Below are positions 53,407-64,000 of a DNA stretch of 64,000 nucleotides, piece by piece (positions within the stretch are counted from its first letter, which is position 1; each line of letters begins with the position of its first letter). The stretch covers positions 81,230,843 to 81,294,842 of the forward strand of contig CM043950.1 of assembly GCA_014529385.2 (NCBI GenBank). Direction: 5' to 3'. The position numbers and the translations under genes were made by a program. Source of the DNA: Adiantum capillus-veneris. Lineage: Eukaryota > Streptophyta > Polypodiopsida > Polypodiales > Pteridaceae. The notes beneath the pieces are model-generated. The model had not been told where the DNA came from. It did not search any database and worked only from the letters and a program-made list of their open reading frames with translations.

Positions 53407-53723
53407 AAGCCATTCCCAACGGAGAGGCATTGTATGGAGCCGAATGGTTTAAGGAGGCTCTGAAGGCAACAATCAATGTGTATCACCTCTATCATTGCCA
53501 CACAAACCTCAATATGCGGTCCTTGCGCAGCTTGAACGAGAAGGGACGATTCGCTTTCTCTTGTTGGAAGAAGATTCGGCTCATAATAGAGGAGGATGAG
53601 GAGCGAATGACGAAACAGCTAGGGAACGTGGTGAATCTTCTTTTGCCACTTGTGGGCATCACTACTGCGACTCCTGGGCCTACCACCCGCCTACCAAAAG
53701 ATGAACGCTTCATGCCTATGTAA

Positions 53724-54394
53724 TGCAAGTGCAATAAAATGTCACCTTTCTATGATTAGTGGATGTTCTTCTTTCAATATCCCCCTTGACAACCCACCTT
53801 GGCTTAGTGCAACCTATCCCTTTTGGGCCCAGGTCACGTCTCTCAAAAGTCATGTCTTTGTCAACCTTTGGTCTATGGAAACTGGTTTTGAGTATCCTAA
53901 AAGTTTGGAATTAGGAAACCTAAAAACAATTGGCTTTAAAACTAAAACAAGCTTTCTTCTTGGATTTACTTGACTCGATTTGGCATTGTGTATCAAAAGT
54001 CAGAGAAATTTTGGTGAATTGCACTTGAAACAACACTCAAAATAGTCTTTAAACTAGGAAACATGAATTTTTGCTAGTATCTTGGTCTCTAAAAGGTATT
54101 TTTAGCTCAAAATTGAGATTAGAGATGTACTCAAGTATATCTATAAGCTCATCAGGTTAGATACCATACTCAAGTATATCTATAAGCTCATCAGGGCATT
54201 GTGTATCAAAAGTTAGAGAAATTTTGGTGAACTGCACTTGAAACAACACTCAAAATAGTCTTTGGACTAGGACACAGGAACTTTGGATGGTATCTTAGTC
54301 TCTAAAATGTATTTTTAGCTCAAATTTGAGATTAGAGATGTACTCAAGTATATCTATAAGTTCATCAGGTCAGATACCCCCACAATGAAGAGGT
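53724..54394. repeat. 213-bp tandem duplication in AT-rich DNA
   Basis: CATTGTGTATCAAAAGT starts at 53984 and again at 54197; both copies continue with ACTTGAAACAACACTCAAAA. A 41-base sub-repeat (ACTCAAGTATATCTATAAG) occurs at about 54131, 54172 and 54343. There are no genes; frames here are short. Confidence 0.85.
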
Positions 54395-56621
54395 ACATGG
54401 ATAACGATCCATGTTCCTCTGTCAAAATTTGACTCCAAATTCTGACAATATCTCGAAAAGGTCATGCACAAGCTCCGTACCAATTTCCAACAGTTTCTGA
54501 GGTTGGGGTACATGGATCGTGATCCATGTTCCACCACTTTTGGACTTGATATCTGGGGATCTTGTTACACTCTATGTTCACAAGGTATATCTCAAATCTT
54601 TTTGGATTTGGAATTGTTTTGATAGGTCAACTGCCCAACCCTAGGTCTGCTCTTCGATTTTCAATCTATCTTCTATTTTGATGCCTTTTGACCCAAATTT
54701 CTTGATTTTTTCTAAAATTGAGCTTGGGAATATGTTTTGTTACGTATGCACTACAGTCTGGGAAAGTTTCAAGTCAAAGGTGTCACCATACATACATGGA
54801 TCTAATCCATGTTTGGATGCCAAATTGACTTTTCTTGGTACCATTAGGATCAACATGACTAGTAGATGCTATGGTAGCAAATTTTTTGGGTTTGGACCTC
54901 TCGATTAGAAACTCAATGTTTGAACTTGCTTAGAGTACTAGGACAATTTTGGGCTTTTGACTTGGTATTTGATGTTCAAATGAGATGAAATTTTGGGATT
55001 AGGCAAGAAATAACATATAGAACACAGTGGCTAAGTTTTGGTTTTGAAATTTGCAAAAGGTACATGGATCACAATCTATGTTTGGAGAGCTTTTGACTCC
55101 AAATTTGAACCACTCCTAGATAAAGGTATTTCTAGGTTATCCCCAAAATCTTTTTGGATTTGGACAAGTTTTGGTAACCAAAAGTGAAACCCTAGGTTTG
55201 TTTTAGCAATTTTTTGTTGGAGTATTTTTGGCCCTTTTGACCCACTTTTTGAACTTTTTTGAGAACCCTTTTTTTGAAAGTTTTTTTCATAATTGTCTCT
55301 GCTATAGGTTGGTATAGTTTCTGCCTCAAGACTCTGATGAGGTACACGGGTCGCGATCCATGTTCCATCATATCTAGAGTGGAAATTTGGTGAGTTGAGA
55401 GATTATGACATTTGTAGCCTGCTCTCGAAACCTTTTTGAATTTGGATCAATTTTTGCCTACCAAAAGTGAAATCTTGAGTCTATTGTGGCAATTTTCTAC
55501 AATGTTCTATTTTTGGCTATTTTGACCAATTTTTTCAACTTTTTTGCCAATGAGTCTTTTAGGAAAAGTGTTTGGATCTCAAAATCTCAAGATATGTCCA
55601 ATTTTGTGTGTGAAACCTCTATTTTGGTTGTATTTGTCGTATCAGCCAATATTGATGTGATTTTTAAATTTTTCTTGCACACAAATTTTCTCAGAGTAAT
55701 GTTTTTCTGATGCACAGTGTCACTAACAACTTTTTTGCAAAGAAGGCCAGATCGCAATCTATGTTCCTCCACAAATTGTGCTCAAACTTTCCAAATTGCT
55801 TTTAGTGAGTTTTCTGAGGCCCTTGGACACCAAATTTTTGGTTTTGGATCAGCTTTTAGGTCTCTACCATCAAATTTTTAGAATTTCAGAGTTATGGTCA
55901 TTTCGTTTAAATTATGGTTTTCAACAGTTTTGCCCTTGATCTTTCAGCCCAAATTTGATAGTATTGATTTCTACTTACCCTACTCATATGTACTAAAAAG
56001 AAACTAGAAAAAAAAATAAACAAAACAACGTAAATGAAAGTCATAGCGAAAAATAAAACAGCACTCTGAAAGCATAGAGAAAATCAAAGAATGAAATGCT
56101 TTTGACTATCTCACTCACAACTCTCTTTACCTATACATAATAGATTTAGCAAGTCCTTGACCTCTAGACTCTATCAAGCACTAAACCCCGTGTCTAGCTG
56201 CTTCACTGCTAAGGTGTAAATGGAATGGTTTGGAAAAGAACGCTCTAAACGCGCACTATTTCACTCACCGTCTAAGGGTCATTCTCGGACAACAACACCA
56301 ATGTTAGTGGGTCGCCGTGATCAGACGTCTGTAGCATAGCTGTTTGGCACTAACATAATGTCAATACTCAGGGAAGAGACTCAAATGGGGCACGTAGACT
56401 CTTTGAGGTTGTCAGTCCTCAAGAAGTGTACCTAACAAGCAAACACCACTCAATGATTGGAAAATCGGCCTATGTCCCTTCTTACTGCTCTAGGTCATCA
56501 CGCCATTTCATTGACTAAACAGACTTGAATCGTCACAAAACTTTGAGGGAAGCTTCCCTAGGCCTAAAGGGACAAGTCTAAGTCTCATCCAATTCTGGCA
56601 AGTACATGGATCGCGATCCAT
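54395..56621. repeat. Degenerate repeats carrying a dispersed 20-bp palindrome
   Basis: Versions of ACATGGATCGCGATCCATGT occur at 54395, 54510, 54794, 55062, 55344, 55748 (half) and 56604, mostly preceded by GGT and followed by TCC or TTGG. Four of the intervals are 263-286 bases or close to it, and the intervening DNA repeats TTTTTGGATTTGGA, AAAAGTGAAACCCTAGG and TTTTGACCCA blocks, so this is an old tandem array of about 280-bp units. No coding sequence is supported. Confidence 0.78.
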
Positions 56622-57120
56622 CATGACCCAAGTCACAAAAACTGCAACAAAATTATCCAAAAAGGTCGCCCTAATGTCTAATAACACTCTCCTATGGTCA
56701 AAACGTCAAAAAACAATGATTTAAGCACTCAAATACGAAGAGTAGGCTTGTAGACACATAGTCATGGACCACAACAGAATCTGTAATGCTTACACTAGAA
56801 TGAAAGAGCAAAGAAAGAGAAACACAATGCAAGTTTTAGAGTCCAAATCGGATTACCCAATCACAAAACACGCTGATTACAAGTTGGAGATGAGAAGCTG
56901 CTTGAGCGTACGTACAATAGAGCTCTTTCTTCTCCAAAAGATAAGCTTCCTTTCACATTAAAGTTATTGTCTTTTATACCTAGGACTTTCTAAATGGCCA
57001 ATGGCTGACTCACATGGGCCTTTACAGATATCATGACTTAACTACAACTTAGGGAGTCGACTGCTACTATGGAATCAGGATTTACACCCAATTGAGCTAC
57101 AATAGATCTGAAAAATAATA
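56281..57120 (-). repeat. Gypsy LTR with Athila-like primer site
   Basis: ATTCTCGGACAACAACACCA (56281-56300), read on the minus strand, resembles the TTGGCGCCGTTGCCGGGGA primer region. It is followed on the right by TGTTAGTGGGTCGCC, the LTR end. GTCTTTTATACC at about 56969 is a minus-strand TATAAAAG box, so transcription would run leftwards into 56280. The right limit is approximate. The repeat region to the left may be this element's leader. Confidence 0.5.
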
Positions 57121-58489
57121 GAGTACAAATGCATTAAAAGCGTGTTTTCTAGCTAGGTGAGTGCCCGTTTAGTGAGTCCACCAACAAAGTGCCAATAGAG
57201 TTGCATGAGACAGCTGGGCAACACAATTGGAGATAGAGATCACCAAAAGAGATAGAACCTTAGCACATGACTTGGACAAAAGATAGGGAGAAAGAGTATG
57301 GGGAATATGAACATGGGAAGAACTTGGAGAATGTTTGTCTATTCCACCTACCATGGAGGAATTTCTTTACAAATCCACTAAAGAGTTCTTTATAATTCAT
57401 AGCAAGGCAAGAAGAGTGGCAACAATACATCAAGCAAAGGATGCACAAATTGTGTTAATCACTTTATGCAATATGCTAGATAAAAAATTTGACCCAAAAG
57501 TACTTGATAAAAGTAAAGGTAGAAAGAGATATGCCATTGTATAAAATAAAAAACCCAAAGTAATTGATCAAAGTAAAGGTAGAGAGAAAGGGCTGATTGG
57601 AAGCCAATAATCAAAAACTTATGAGAGTTGTTTATGGTTGCCTCCCATTGAAAAGTACATGATGACAAGGGAGTTTATGGAATTAACCACATTGCAGAAT
57701 GCATAGTTACGTATCATCAAGGGAGTATGGATTGATTTTAACCACCTACCCTTGTGATAGAAGGTGCTCATGGTATGATCATGAATATGCTTTGAGGGCC
57801 AATCCTTAGGATATCAGTTTCCCAAACATTCCCCACCATTAGGGGAGCCTTGTAGTCGACATCCAATAATCATCTTTACAAATATTGTAGAAGTTCATGA
57901 AAGTGCTCTACTTTATGATAAGCTTTGAGTATGTTAGGTATTCCCATCCTAAAATCTATGGATGATTGCTTGCTTTATGCCTATTTTTTGTGGTGCATGT
58001 ATGCGCCTATGGGCTACATTCGAAGACCTAGGAAAAAAGTTAGAGTTTCTGTTTATAATGATACTTGGGGGAGCCAACGCATTCAACCACACCTCTCTTC
58101 CCATGTAAAGGTACACAGAGCATGGGCAACTAGCTGATGCCATGCCTATTGCTTTATGGACATAAACTCCAGATCGGACACAAAGATAGAAGGAAATATG
58201 AAGGGCCATTTGTAGCTCTTGAAAGAACATGCCTGAAGTAGTCCAAGTGTCAACACTTGTAGTCCATGATATATAGTCCCATTTTATAGAGGCAAGGTAG
58301 GAGTACACTAGGCAAGCAACCAAACATTAATAGAATCATTCATCCCCCAAGACCTCTTTACCTGCCTTATCACCAATGGGGTCAACAATGAGGTTGCAAG
58401 TGGGGTGGGCATTACGCAACCTCTTGAAAAAATAAAAGAAATACCACAAAAAAAGTGTCTAAGGATGGGGCACCAACTCAATAAGGGGG
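57121..58489. other. No gene recognised
   Basis: A short duplicated block CCCAAAGTAATTGATCAAAG / CCCAAAAGTACTTGATAAAAG lies at 57492-57583. Frames up to 124 codons on the minus strand show no motif. Confidence 0.5.
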
Positions 58490-58990
58490 TTGTGTGGTCA
58501 AGAGAGGGAGTGAATAGGGTTGGGGAATTGGGGAAATATCGATGTACATTGTGATTCCTATTCTTCTCTCTTATGTAGAAAAATATGATTTCCGTAGCTA
58601 ATCGTACGATCACTAGCCTTGCATTGAAAATCAAAGGATGCACGCCAAATCCAATGGTGCTATGATGCATGGCCGACAACCCCCTAGGGAGGGATGGAAA
58701 CAAAGAGAGAAGAAGAACAAGCAAAGTATAAACATTGTAGGAAATAAATTGGGCTTGATGGATAACCTTGGCTATCTCCCGCCTATGATCCTACTTTCCT
58801 TGCTTTTGAAAGGTTCTTAACACTTAAATGGCCCATTATTTTGATCCCACGAGCCTTGTCAAAATCTTGGAGGAATGTTGAGAAGCTTGTGAAATTTTTG
58901 TATGACTTTTGGCATTTTCAAAGCTTTGCATTACCCTTCCAAGTAGATTCATTGCTAAATTGCATTTTTTTTAGCATTTCTCCTTTTATC
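58490..58990. repeat. 0.45-kb dispersed repeat, copy 1
   Basis: Shares TTGTGTGGTCAAGA, TAGCTAATC, AGTATAAACATTGTAGGA, GATCCCACGAGCCTTGTC and TAGCATTTCTC with 62694-63095 in the same order. GATAAAAGG on the minus strand at its right end may be a TATA box. It could be an LTR pair of the decayed gypsy element or an unrelated repeat. Confidence 0.65.
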
Positions 58991-59076
58991 CCAGACCGAG
59001 CAACTCATACTGTAAGGTCTACACCAAAGATGGTCTTCTTTGTTACAGGCTATCAATCACTCACCAGAGCTTGTGC

Positions 59077-59096
59077 CCCCCTCCCCCCCTTTACTA
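59077..59096 (-). other. Polypurine tract of the decayed gypsy element
   Basis: GCCCCCCTCCCCCCCTTTAC; on the minus strand an AAAGGGGGGGAGGGGGG run, downstream of the integrase tail as expected for a 3' purine tract. Confidence 0.6.
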
Positions 59097-59214
59097 TGAG
59101 GCAAGATTCCCTTTTGTAGACTCTTGGAGCCCCACGCTTTGTCAAGAAATAGATCTTCACCCCAGCCTTCTTGAGCACATCTTTGCTAGTAGGTAGGATC
59201 TAGGAGCTAGTTGC

Positions 59215-61430
59215 TAGGCTGGAACGCCAAGGTGGGGCATGTAACGTGGCACTAAATGACCCCCTTGATAACTGAATGCTGGGGAATTGGGCTTCATACA
59301 TTGCACATGGGCTATGGTGATGGAGCCGTTGCTCTCCCTCCAAAAATGATAACTATCCGAACCTATCTTCTACACTACCTTATATGGGCCAAACTAGGGA
59401 TGCTTGTGTTGAGGATTTTCCTTTAACACTAGGTTGGTAATGGGACACTTTTATGTCGTGTTAAGTGACCATTTTTCTTGAATTATGTCAAGAGTTTCAA
59501 AATGGATTTTGAGGTGCTATCTGTCTACAAAGTTGTCTCATGAGCTGAAAAAAACTCGACATTTTTTTGGAATATCAATTCCATCTTTAACCTTGTCCTT
59601 TGCACAACATTTCACAACCTAAACTGTGTGAAAAAACGGGTCCTGTTTTTGGCTTTTTTCAATTTTTTGTAGCTATACCACTCTAGAATTCATGTTTGTG
59701 AGGTCTATAATGCTAGAGAACTATCTTTAGTAGTCCTCAACATGTCCTGATGCTTCTAGGGAGAAATAAATGTTAAAGTTGTAAGTTATGACCAAATTAC
59801 AAAAATTGTCAAATCCTGTTTTTTAGCCAATTTTAGCTCTTCTATGATTTTTTTGGTGGCTTTCATGATATTTAAATGCATTTTTTATTTTCTATGTCGC
59901 ATATTGTAACATAAAGCTAATATTCCTTGAGTTTTGGGGCACCTAATACCCTATTTTGCATAGTAGACAACGATGGTTGATTTTTTCAAATATAGAAGAA
60001 AACAAAACATTCTAGTATATCAAGTATAGCTTTTTCAATATTGTTAGTTTCTTGTGACAACTACATGCATTTTTGTAGGTAGTAACCATATCTAGTCATA
60101 AGGATCAAATTTAGCTAGATACTGAATAGTTTTTATGGGATTCTACAACTCATAATGTTGAACCCAGTTTTTTCATGTTTGCTGTATTTAGTACTTCATC
60201 TTTGTCCCCAAGATTCCCCTTGGTAAGATATGTATTATTCTTTTGACATGCTCCATGGCTCCTTATAAACCTAAAGGACAATAGGGAACTGAGAAAACAT
60301 GCATATATTATTTGTATTGAGCGTGGCTAAAGAAACTTTGATAATAGGTTTGCAGAATGGTAAAAATTCAACTTTTTTGTACCTATTTATTTTGGCAAAA
60401 CAAAAAATAGTGAGTGAGAAGCAATCATATATTCTGATCACCAACCCATTGAAGTTAACTAGGGAATTTATCTCAAGTCCTACAAAAATCCCTAATCTTA
60501 TTTTTATGCAACGAAACGTAGGAAATTACTGTTTTGATGAAAATGTACTGGTCCATCAACTTTGGAGGCTTGGTGTGACCAAAAGATGAGAAATTTTACA
60601 AGTTTCTTATTTTTTCCATGTGTAGTAGGCCTTGAACTATAACCTCATGAAAGGATTTTACAAAATGAGTGGATCTACTATGGTTTTGGAGGTTTTTTTC
60701 AAAACCGTGAAAGGACACTTTTATGTCCTGTTAGGTTACCAACCTAGTGTTAAAGAGGGTAGTAAACAATGACCTATGCATAATCTCGATAATGAAAATG
60801 ACTGCATCTCTCATTATAGGAGGCATGTGTATGAGTCAATAACATGACCTCAACTAGGCTAAGGGGGACTTTAGGATCTCTACCATACAATGCTTTAGAC
60901 GTGCTTATTCTTGTAGAGGATTGAGAAGATGTATTGTATGCATGTGTTGCATATGGTAGGATTTCATTTAGTGCTAATTCAATGGGACTCAACATATGCA
61001 ACAACGACTTAAATTTGATTGTCCTTACGAGTATTGTGAGCCATTTGTTTGGGTTGATAGGGAGATGTGAAGAGCTATTTACTAACAAATAATTTTGTAA
61101 GTAATTGCATCACTTCACTCTTATAGCAATTGTTGGTGATAGATGTGCCTATAGGCTAGGGGACTTTAGGATCTCTACCATACAATGCTTTAAATGGCTT
61201 TATTCTTGTAGAGCATTAAGTAGATGTATTGTATGCATGTGTTGCATATGGTAGGGTTTCATCCCAATGATAATGCAATAGATCAACATAGGCAATCGTC
61301 ACTTATTTAATTGTCCAATACAAGATTTTTGTGAGCCCATTTGTTTAGGGGTGATAGGGAGATGTGAAGAGCCATTGAATGCCAAAGCATTTTGTAAGTA
61401 ATTGCATCATTTCACGCTTCTAGCAATGTA
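59215..61430 (-). pseudogene. Gypsy integrase remnant, split by a TIR element and partly duplicated
   Basis: The minus strand reads LPYATHAYNTSSQSSTR and KALYGRDPKVPLSLVEV (61088-60774), then, across the inserted element, KENPQHKHP and FGPYKVV*KIGSDSYHFW and GSITIAHVQCMKPNSPAF (59400-59215). These are the end of the integrase core and its SH3-like tail. The core segment is duplicated at 61158-61430 (ACTTTAGGATCTCTACCATA recurs about 293 bases on). Several stops are present. Confidence 0.75.
59427..60749. mobile_element. 1.32-kb terminal-inverted-repeat element flanked by TTAA
   Basis: The left end CACTAGGTTGGTAA (59427-59440) is the exact inverse of the right end TTACCAACCTAGTG (60736-60749), and TTAA stands on both outer sides (59423-59426, 60750-60753). 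A GGACACTTTTATGTC block follows at both ends (59443 and 60713), in direct orientation. The interior is AT-rich with no frame longer than 96 codons. Joining the flanks restores continuity of the gypsy integrase remnant, which shows it is an insertion. The superfamily is unsure: TTAA suggests piggyBac, CACTA ends suggest En/Spm. Confidence 0.82.
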
Positions 61431-62693
61431 CGTATGTGTACCAACCTTTGAATGCATGCCGCCCTGAATGTTACCGCCTACGTGCATGCGTAGTCGGAGC
61501 TAGCTTCCACACACAACATGCTGCCTTCTAGGCTTGCCAATATGTGATATCATGGATCCACTCTGTGCCACCGTGTTGCACCTGTCTGGGCAGCTTCTTG
61601 TTGCCCCTGTGCGGGTTGTTGCGTGCCACACCTGCATGGGCTGGTGTAGGGCGTTGCACTACCTCTACCCTTATTACTTGTGCCTAACACCTTAGCATCA
61701 CCCAAAATTATGGGAGATCTTTGCTACTGCTCAACATGCATGAACCACAAGGTGCAGCGTGTATGAAAGTATCCCATATAGCCCTATTTTGCACCCGTGG
61801 CTAATCACAATAGAAGACTAACTCCATGGGCTACAATAACAAACACTAGCTCCATGGGCTGCAATTCCCTATGGCTAGCATTTAAAAATGGAAAAAATGG
61901 CCCTTTTTTAGACTCGACCCAGAAAACACACTCCAAAAAAAAATCCTTCTCACTGCAACACACACACTTGAAGGTGCTACCCTATTTGTGGAGTGATAAC
62001 TCCCAACGAGACTATCCTAGCACAACTGGCACTGGAGAGGATAAGATAACATACAAAACATCTATGTGACAAAAACTAGCATCAATCTCCACACACAAGA
62101 ATTTGGACAATAAAATTTCACCATCGATTCCCACCATCGGCTTGCATGTGCCCCCCTTGCGCTCCTCTCTTGCTAGTAGCATCCCATACCACCCTATGCG
62201 AGAGGGTAGAGAGCATGTCAAGCTAGGCCATCATGGCCTCAAGAGCTCTAATGGATTTCTGTATGCTACCATGGCATCTGTATGACCAAGAAGAGGACTA
62301 ATACTAATGTTAGTCCCATACTAGATCCATCCTGCACACATGACATGACACAATCCATACTCATGCATAACGAGTGTAGAGAGAAGACATCTGATTCACC
62401 TTCTAGCCAAAAAGACAAGATAGGCTCACCCCCAAGCCTAAGAGCCTATAGCTAATGAGCTAGCCTCTACACCAAGGACTTGATGCCCCATACCTCCAAG
62501 CTCACACTAATACGGGTGTACAAGTAGAGCTCTCAAGGGCCTAGAGTACAAGTGTGGTCATCACACAAGATAGCTAAAAAATGACCCTAGGGTCTTATTA
62601 ATAGTATTCCTTAATTGCCCTAACCATAGGGCCATGTTCACACTTGGTCGGACATAGCTGAGGTGCCCATCCTGATATGTGTGTACATAACAA
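61431..62693. other. No gene recognised
   Basis: Mixed-composition DNA with TGTTGCACCTGTCTGGG-type repeats near 61580-61650. Frames of up to 90 codons have no motif. Confidence 0.5.
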
Positions 62694-63095
62694 CTTGTGT
62701 GGTCAAGATACGAAATGATGAGGGTAAAGAAATGTTGATATACATTGTGAGTATGTCTTAGCTTCCTATCCTTCTTTTTGTAGAAGAGTGAAAATTCCAT
62801 AGCTAATCATATGGTCACTAGCCTCGCATTTACAAATGAAGTATGCAGGCTAGATCCAATGGTTCTATACCACCTGGGGAGGGATAGAAACAAAACGGAG
62901 AAGAAGAAGAAGAAGAAAAGTATAAACATTGTAGGAGGAAAATTGATCCCACGAGCCTTGTCAAAATCCTAGAACACTGCTTAGGAGCTTGCAAATCTTT
63001 TGTATGACTTTTGGCTTTCCCAAGCTTTGCGTTGTCCTTCCAAGAGATCCATTGCTAAGTTGCATTTATTAGCATTTCTCTTTTATCCCAAGGCC
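62694..63095. repeat. 0.45-kb dispersed repeat, copy 2
   Basis: Diverged copy of 58490-58990, shortened by about 80 bases relative to it. It lies between the RNase H remnant and the duplicated integrase segment. Confidence 0.65.
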
Positions 63096-63099
63096 ATAT

Positions 63100-64000
63100 T
63101 AGAGTACGCAGATTCTTGGAGGTTGGTGACGAGGGTGATGTGATTGTGCCTATAAGCTCCCAAAAGTCTCCTTTATCTTGTTGTTGTAAGGTGGCTTCCT
63201 ATGCTGTATATGCCATGCATGTGATAAGCAATCAGCGACATAGTTAGTGATGCCCTTCGATATTTGATAGTGAAACCACACTCTTGTAGTGCTAAAAGCC
63301 AGCTAGCAGGTGGGTGTGATTTGTTTAGCAAAGGAATGATTGGCTGGTAGTCAGCTTTGACCTGGATTGAATTGCCATGAAGGTGCAGGCGGAATTTTAC
63401 AAACGTCCATACAATTGCTAGGAGCTCTTTCTCTGTGGTGGAGTAGTTTAGTCCAGGCTTGGTGGGAGTGCGACTAATAAAAGAGACCGGTTCCTACGTG
63501 TTTTCTTCATCTTGTTGCAGTAGCATCAGTCTGTACTAAAAATGGCTTTTGAAAATTTGCGTAAGCGAACTTGGTAGGCCTTTGTATTGGTATTTTCAAC
63601 TTTGTAAAACTATCCTCACAAGCTGTGTCCCATTGGTACTTAACACCTTTAGTTTTGTTAGAGGTGCTGCTAAATGAGGGAAGAATCCCAACGATAAAGT
63701 GAATAAACCAAGAAAACTTTGTAAACTTTTGAAATCGGTTGGTGCAAGGTATGCTTGTTTTGCCATGACCTTTGCTGAGCTGATATGATATGATACATCC
63801 TAGGAACTTGAGCTACAGTGGCTCCCCATTCACTATTGCATTGTTGACTTTAAGGAGGTTCCTCGACTGTTAAAAAAGAATGTCAACGACAACCTAAATC
63901 TTGAGCCTTAGGTACCAATTGGTGGGAGGGTTTAGGCAAAAGCGTAGGATCATGGTTAGGCACCTAATGATATGCATTAGGCCATAAGCGTGAGAAGGAA
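63100..64000 (-). pseudogene. Gypsy RT thumb and RNase H remnant
   Basis: Minus-strand fragments in changing frames: FQKFTKFSWFIHFIVGILPS (RT thumb, about 63740-63680), WDTACEDSFTKLKIP (about 63640-63600), PFLVQTDATA (RNase H first D, about 63530), YSTTEKELLAIVWTFVKF (about 63450-63400) and WLLALQECGFTIKYR (about 63290-63240). The rest of RT would lie right of the window. It is probably the same element as the integrase remnant at 59215-61430. Confidence 0.75.

Larger units (their letters stand above)
44723..53723 (+). pseudogene. Small ORF interrupted by the 8.63-kb LTR element
   Basis: ATG at 44723 begins MTDDLENRMKFVGDSMEA and reaches the target duplication at 44776. The frame resumes at 53412 with IPNGEALYGAEWFKEALKAT and runs openly to TAA at 53721-53723, about 121 codons in all with no other stop. 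Conserved-looking features are a central cysteine/histidine stretch (YHLYHCHTNLNMR), a basic-aromatic segment (FAFSCWKKIRLIIEEDEE) and a hydrophobic segment LLLPLVGITT. I recognise no family. It may be a last exon of the SWIM fragment's gene 270 bases upstream or part of an older repeat. Confidence 0.5.

Noticed and set aside
54395-56621. CRISPR array
   Set aside because: Plant nuclear DNA, irregular spacing of about 280 bases, diverged units and no cas genes.
57949-58323. 124-codon minus-strand frame as a gene
   Set aside because: No recognisable motif, no homologous second copy and no plausible start context.
59427-60749. Firm piggyBac assignment
   Set aside because: Only the TTAA target fits; there is no transposase and the ends begin CACTA, so the superfamily is left open.

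Overview
This is nuclear DNA from a land plant with a large, repeat-choked genome. The lineage cannot be fixed from the sequence. The evidence is the mix of chromodomain Ty3/gypsy, Athila/Tat-like gypsy, Ty1/copia and En/Spm (CACTA) elements, iMet-type primer sites, and long (CT)n tracts. I find no complete host gene. Almost everything identifiable is mobile-element sequence, nested several layers deep, and most coding frames carry stops or frameshifts.

Layout. 1-1157: 3' end of a LINE-like element (plus strand) followed by a (CT)n tract. 1817-8677: complete chromovirus (Ty3/gypsy, minus strand) with 622-623 bp LTRs and the target duplication TCAAG, inserted in the 3' part of a related older element. 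8678-14700: two plus-strand gypsy 3' ends with LTRs, a tRNA-derived SINE-like unit, an LTR-like block broken by a 781-bp hAT-type non-autonomous transposon with a clear 8-bp duplication, and a gag-chromodomain deletion derivative. 14700-19900: non-coding DNA with a 0.82-kb and a 228-bp tandem duplication and one LTR. 20235-23400: decayed gypsy pol (minus) with a repeated RNase H start.

24965-41650 reads as one En/Spm-type CACTA transposon (minus strand) carrying a tnp2/DUF4218/DUF4216 gene and a second Transposase_24-like gene. It was later split by a nearly complete Ty1/copia element (25390-30551) and by a gag-only, large-LTR non-autonomous element (30816-35896). The last exon of the second CACTA gene reads through the latter insertion when the flanks are joined. 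A 270-bp near-perfect foldback lies between the two CACTA genes.

41650-44720: a LINE-like 3' tail, an AT-rich minisatellite, a coiled-coil ORF (possibly LINE ORF1) and a SWIM zinc-finger fragment. 44777-53406: an 8.63-kb Athila/Tat-like element (TSD AAGCC) that has gag and protease but no visible RT, RNase H or integrase. It interrupts a small open reading frame that is otherwise intact (44723-44776 plus 53412-53723). 53724-57120: AT-rich degenerate repeats carrying a dispersed 20-bp palindrome, ending in a minus-strand LTR with an Athila-like primer site. 58490-64000: a decayed gypsy element (minus) split by a 1.32-kb terminal-inverted-repeat element flanked by TTAA.

Most informative items: the nested CACTA/copia/gag-only stack, the RT-less gag-protease element inside an ORF, the TTAA-flanked element, the hAT element, the foldback, the palindrome array and the telo-box array inside the chromovirus LTRs.
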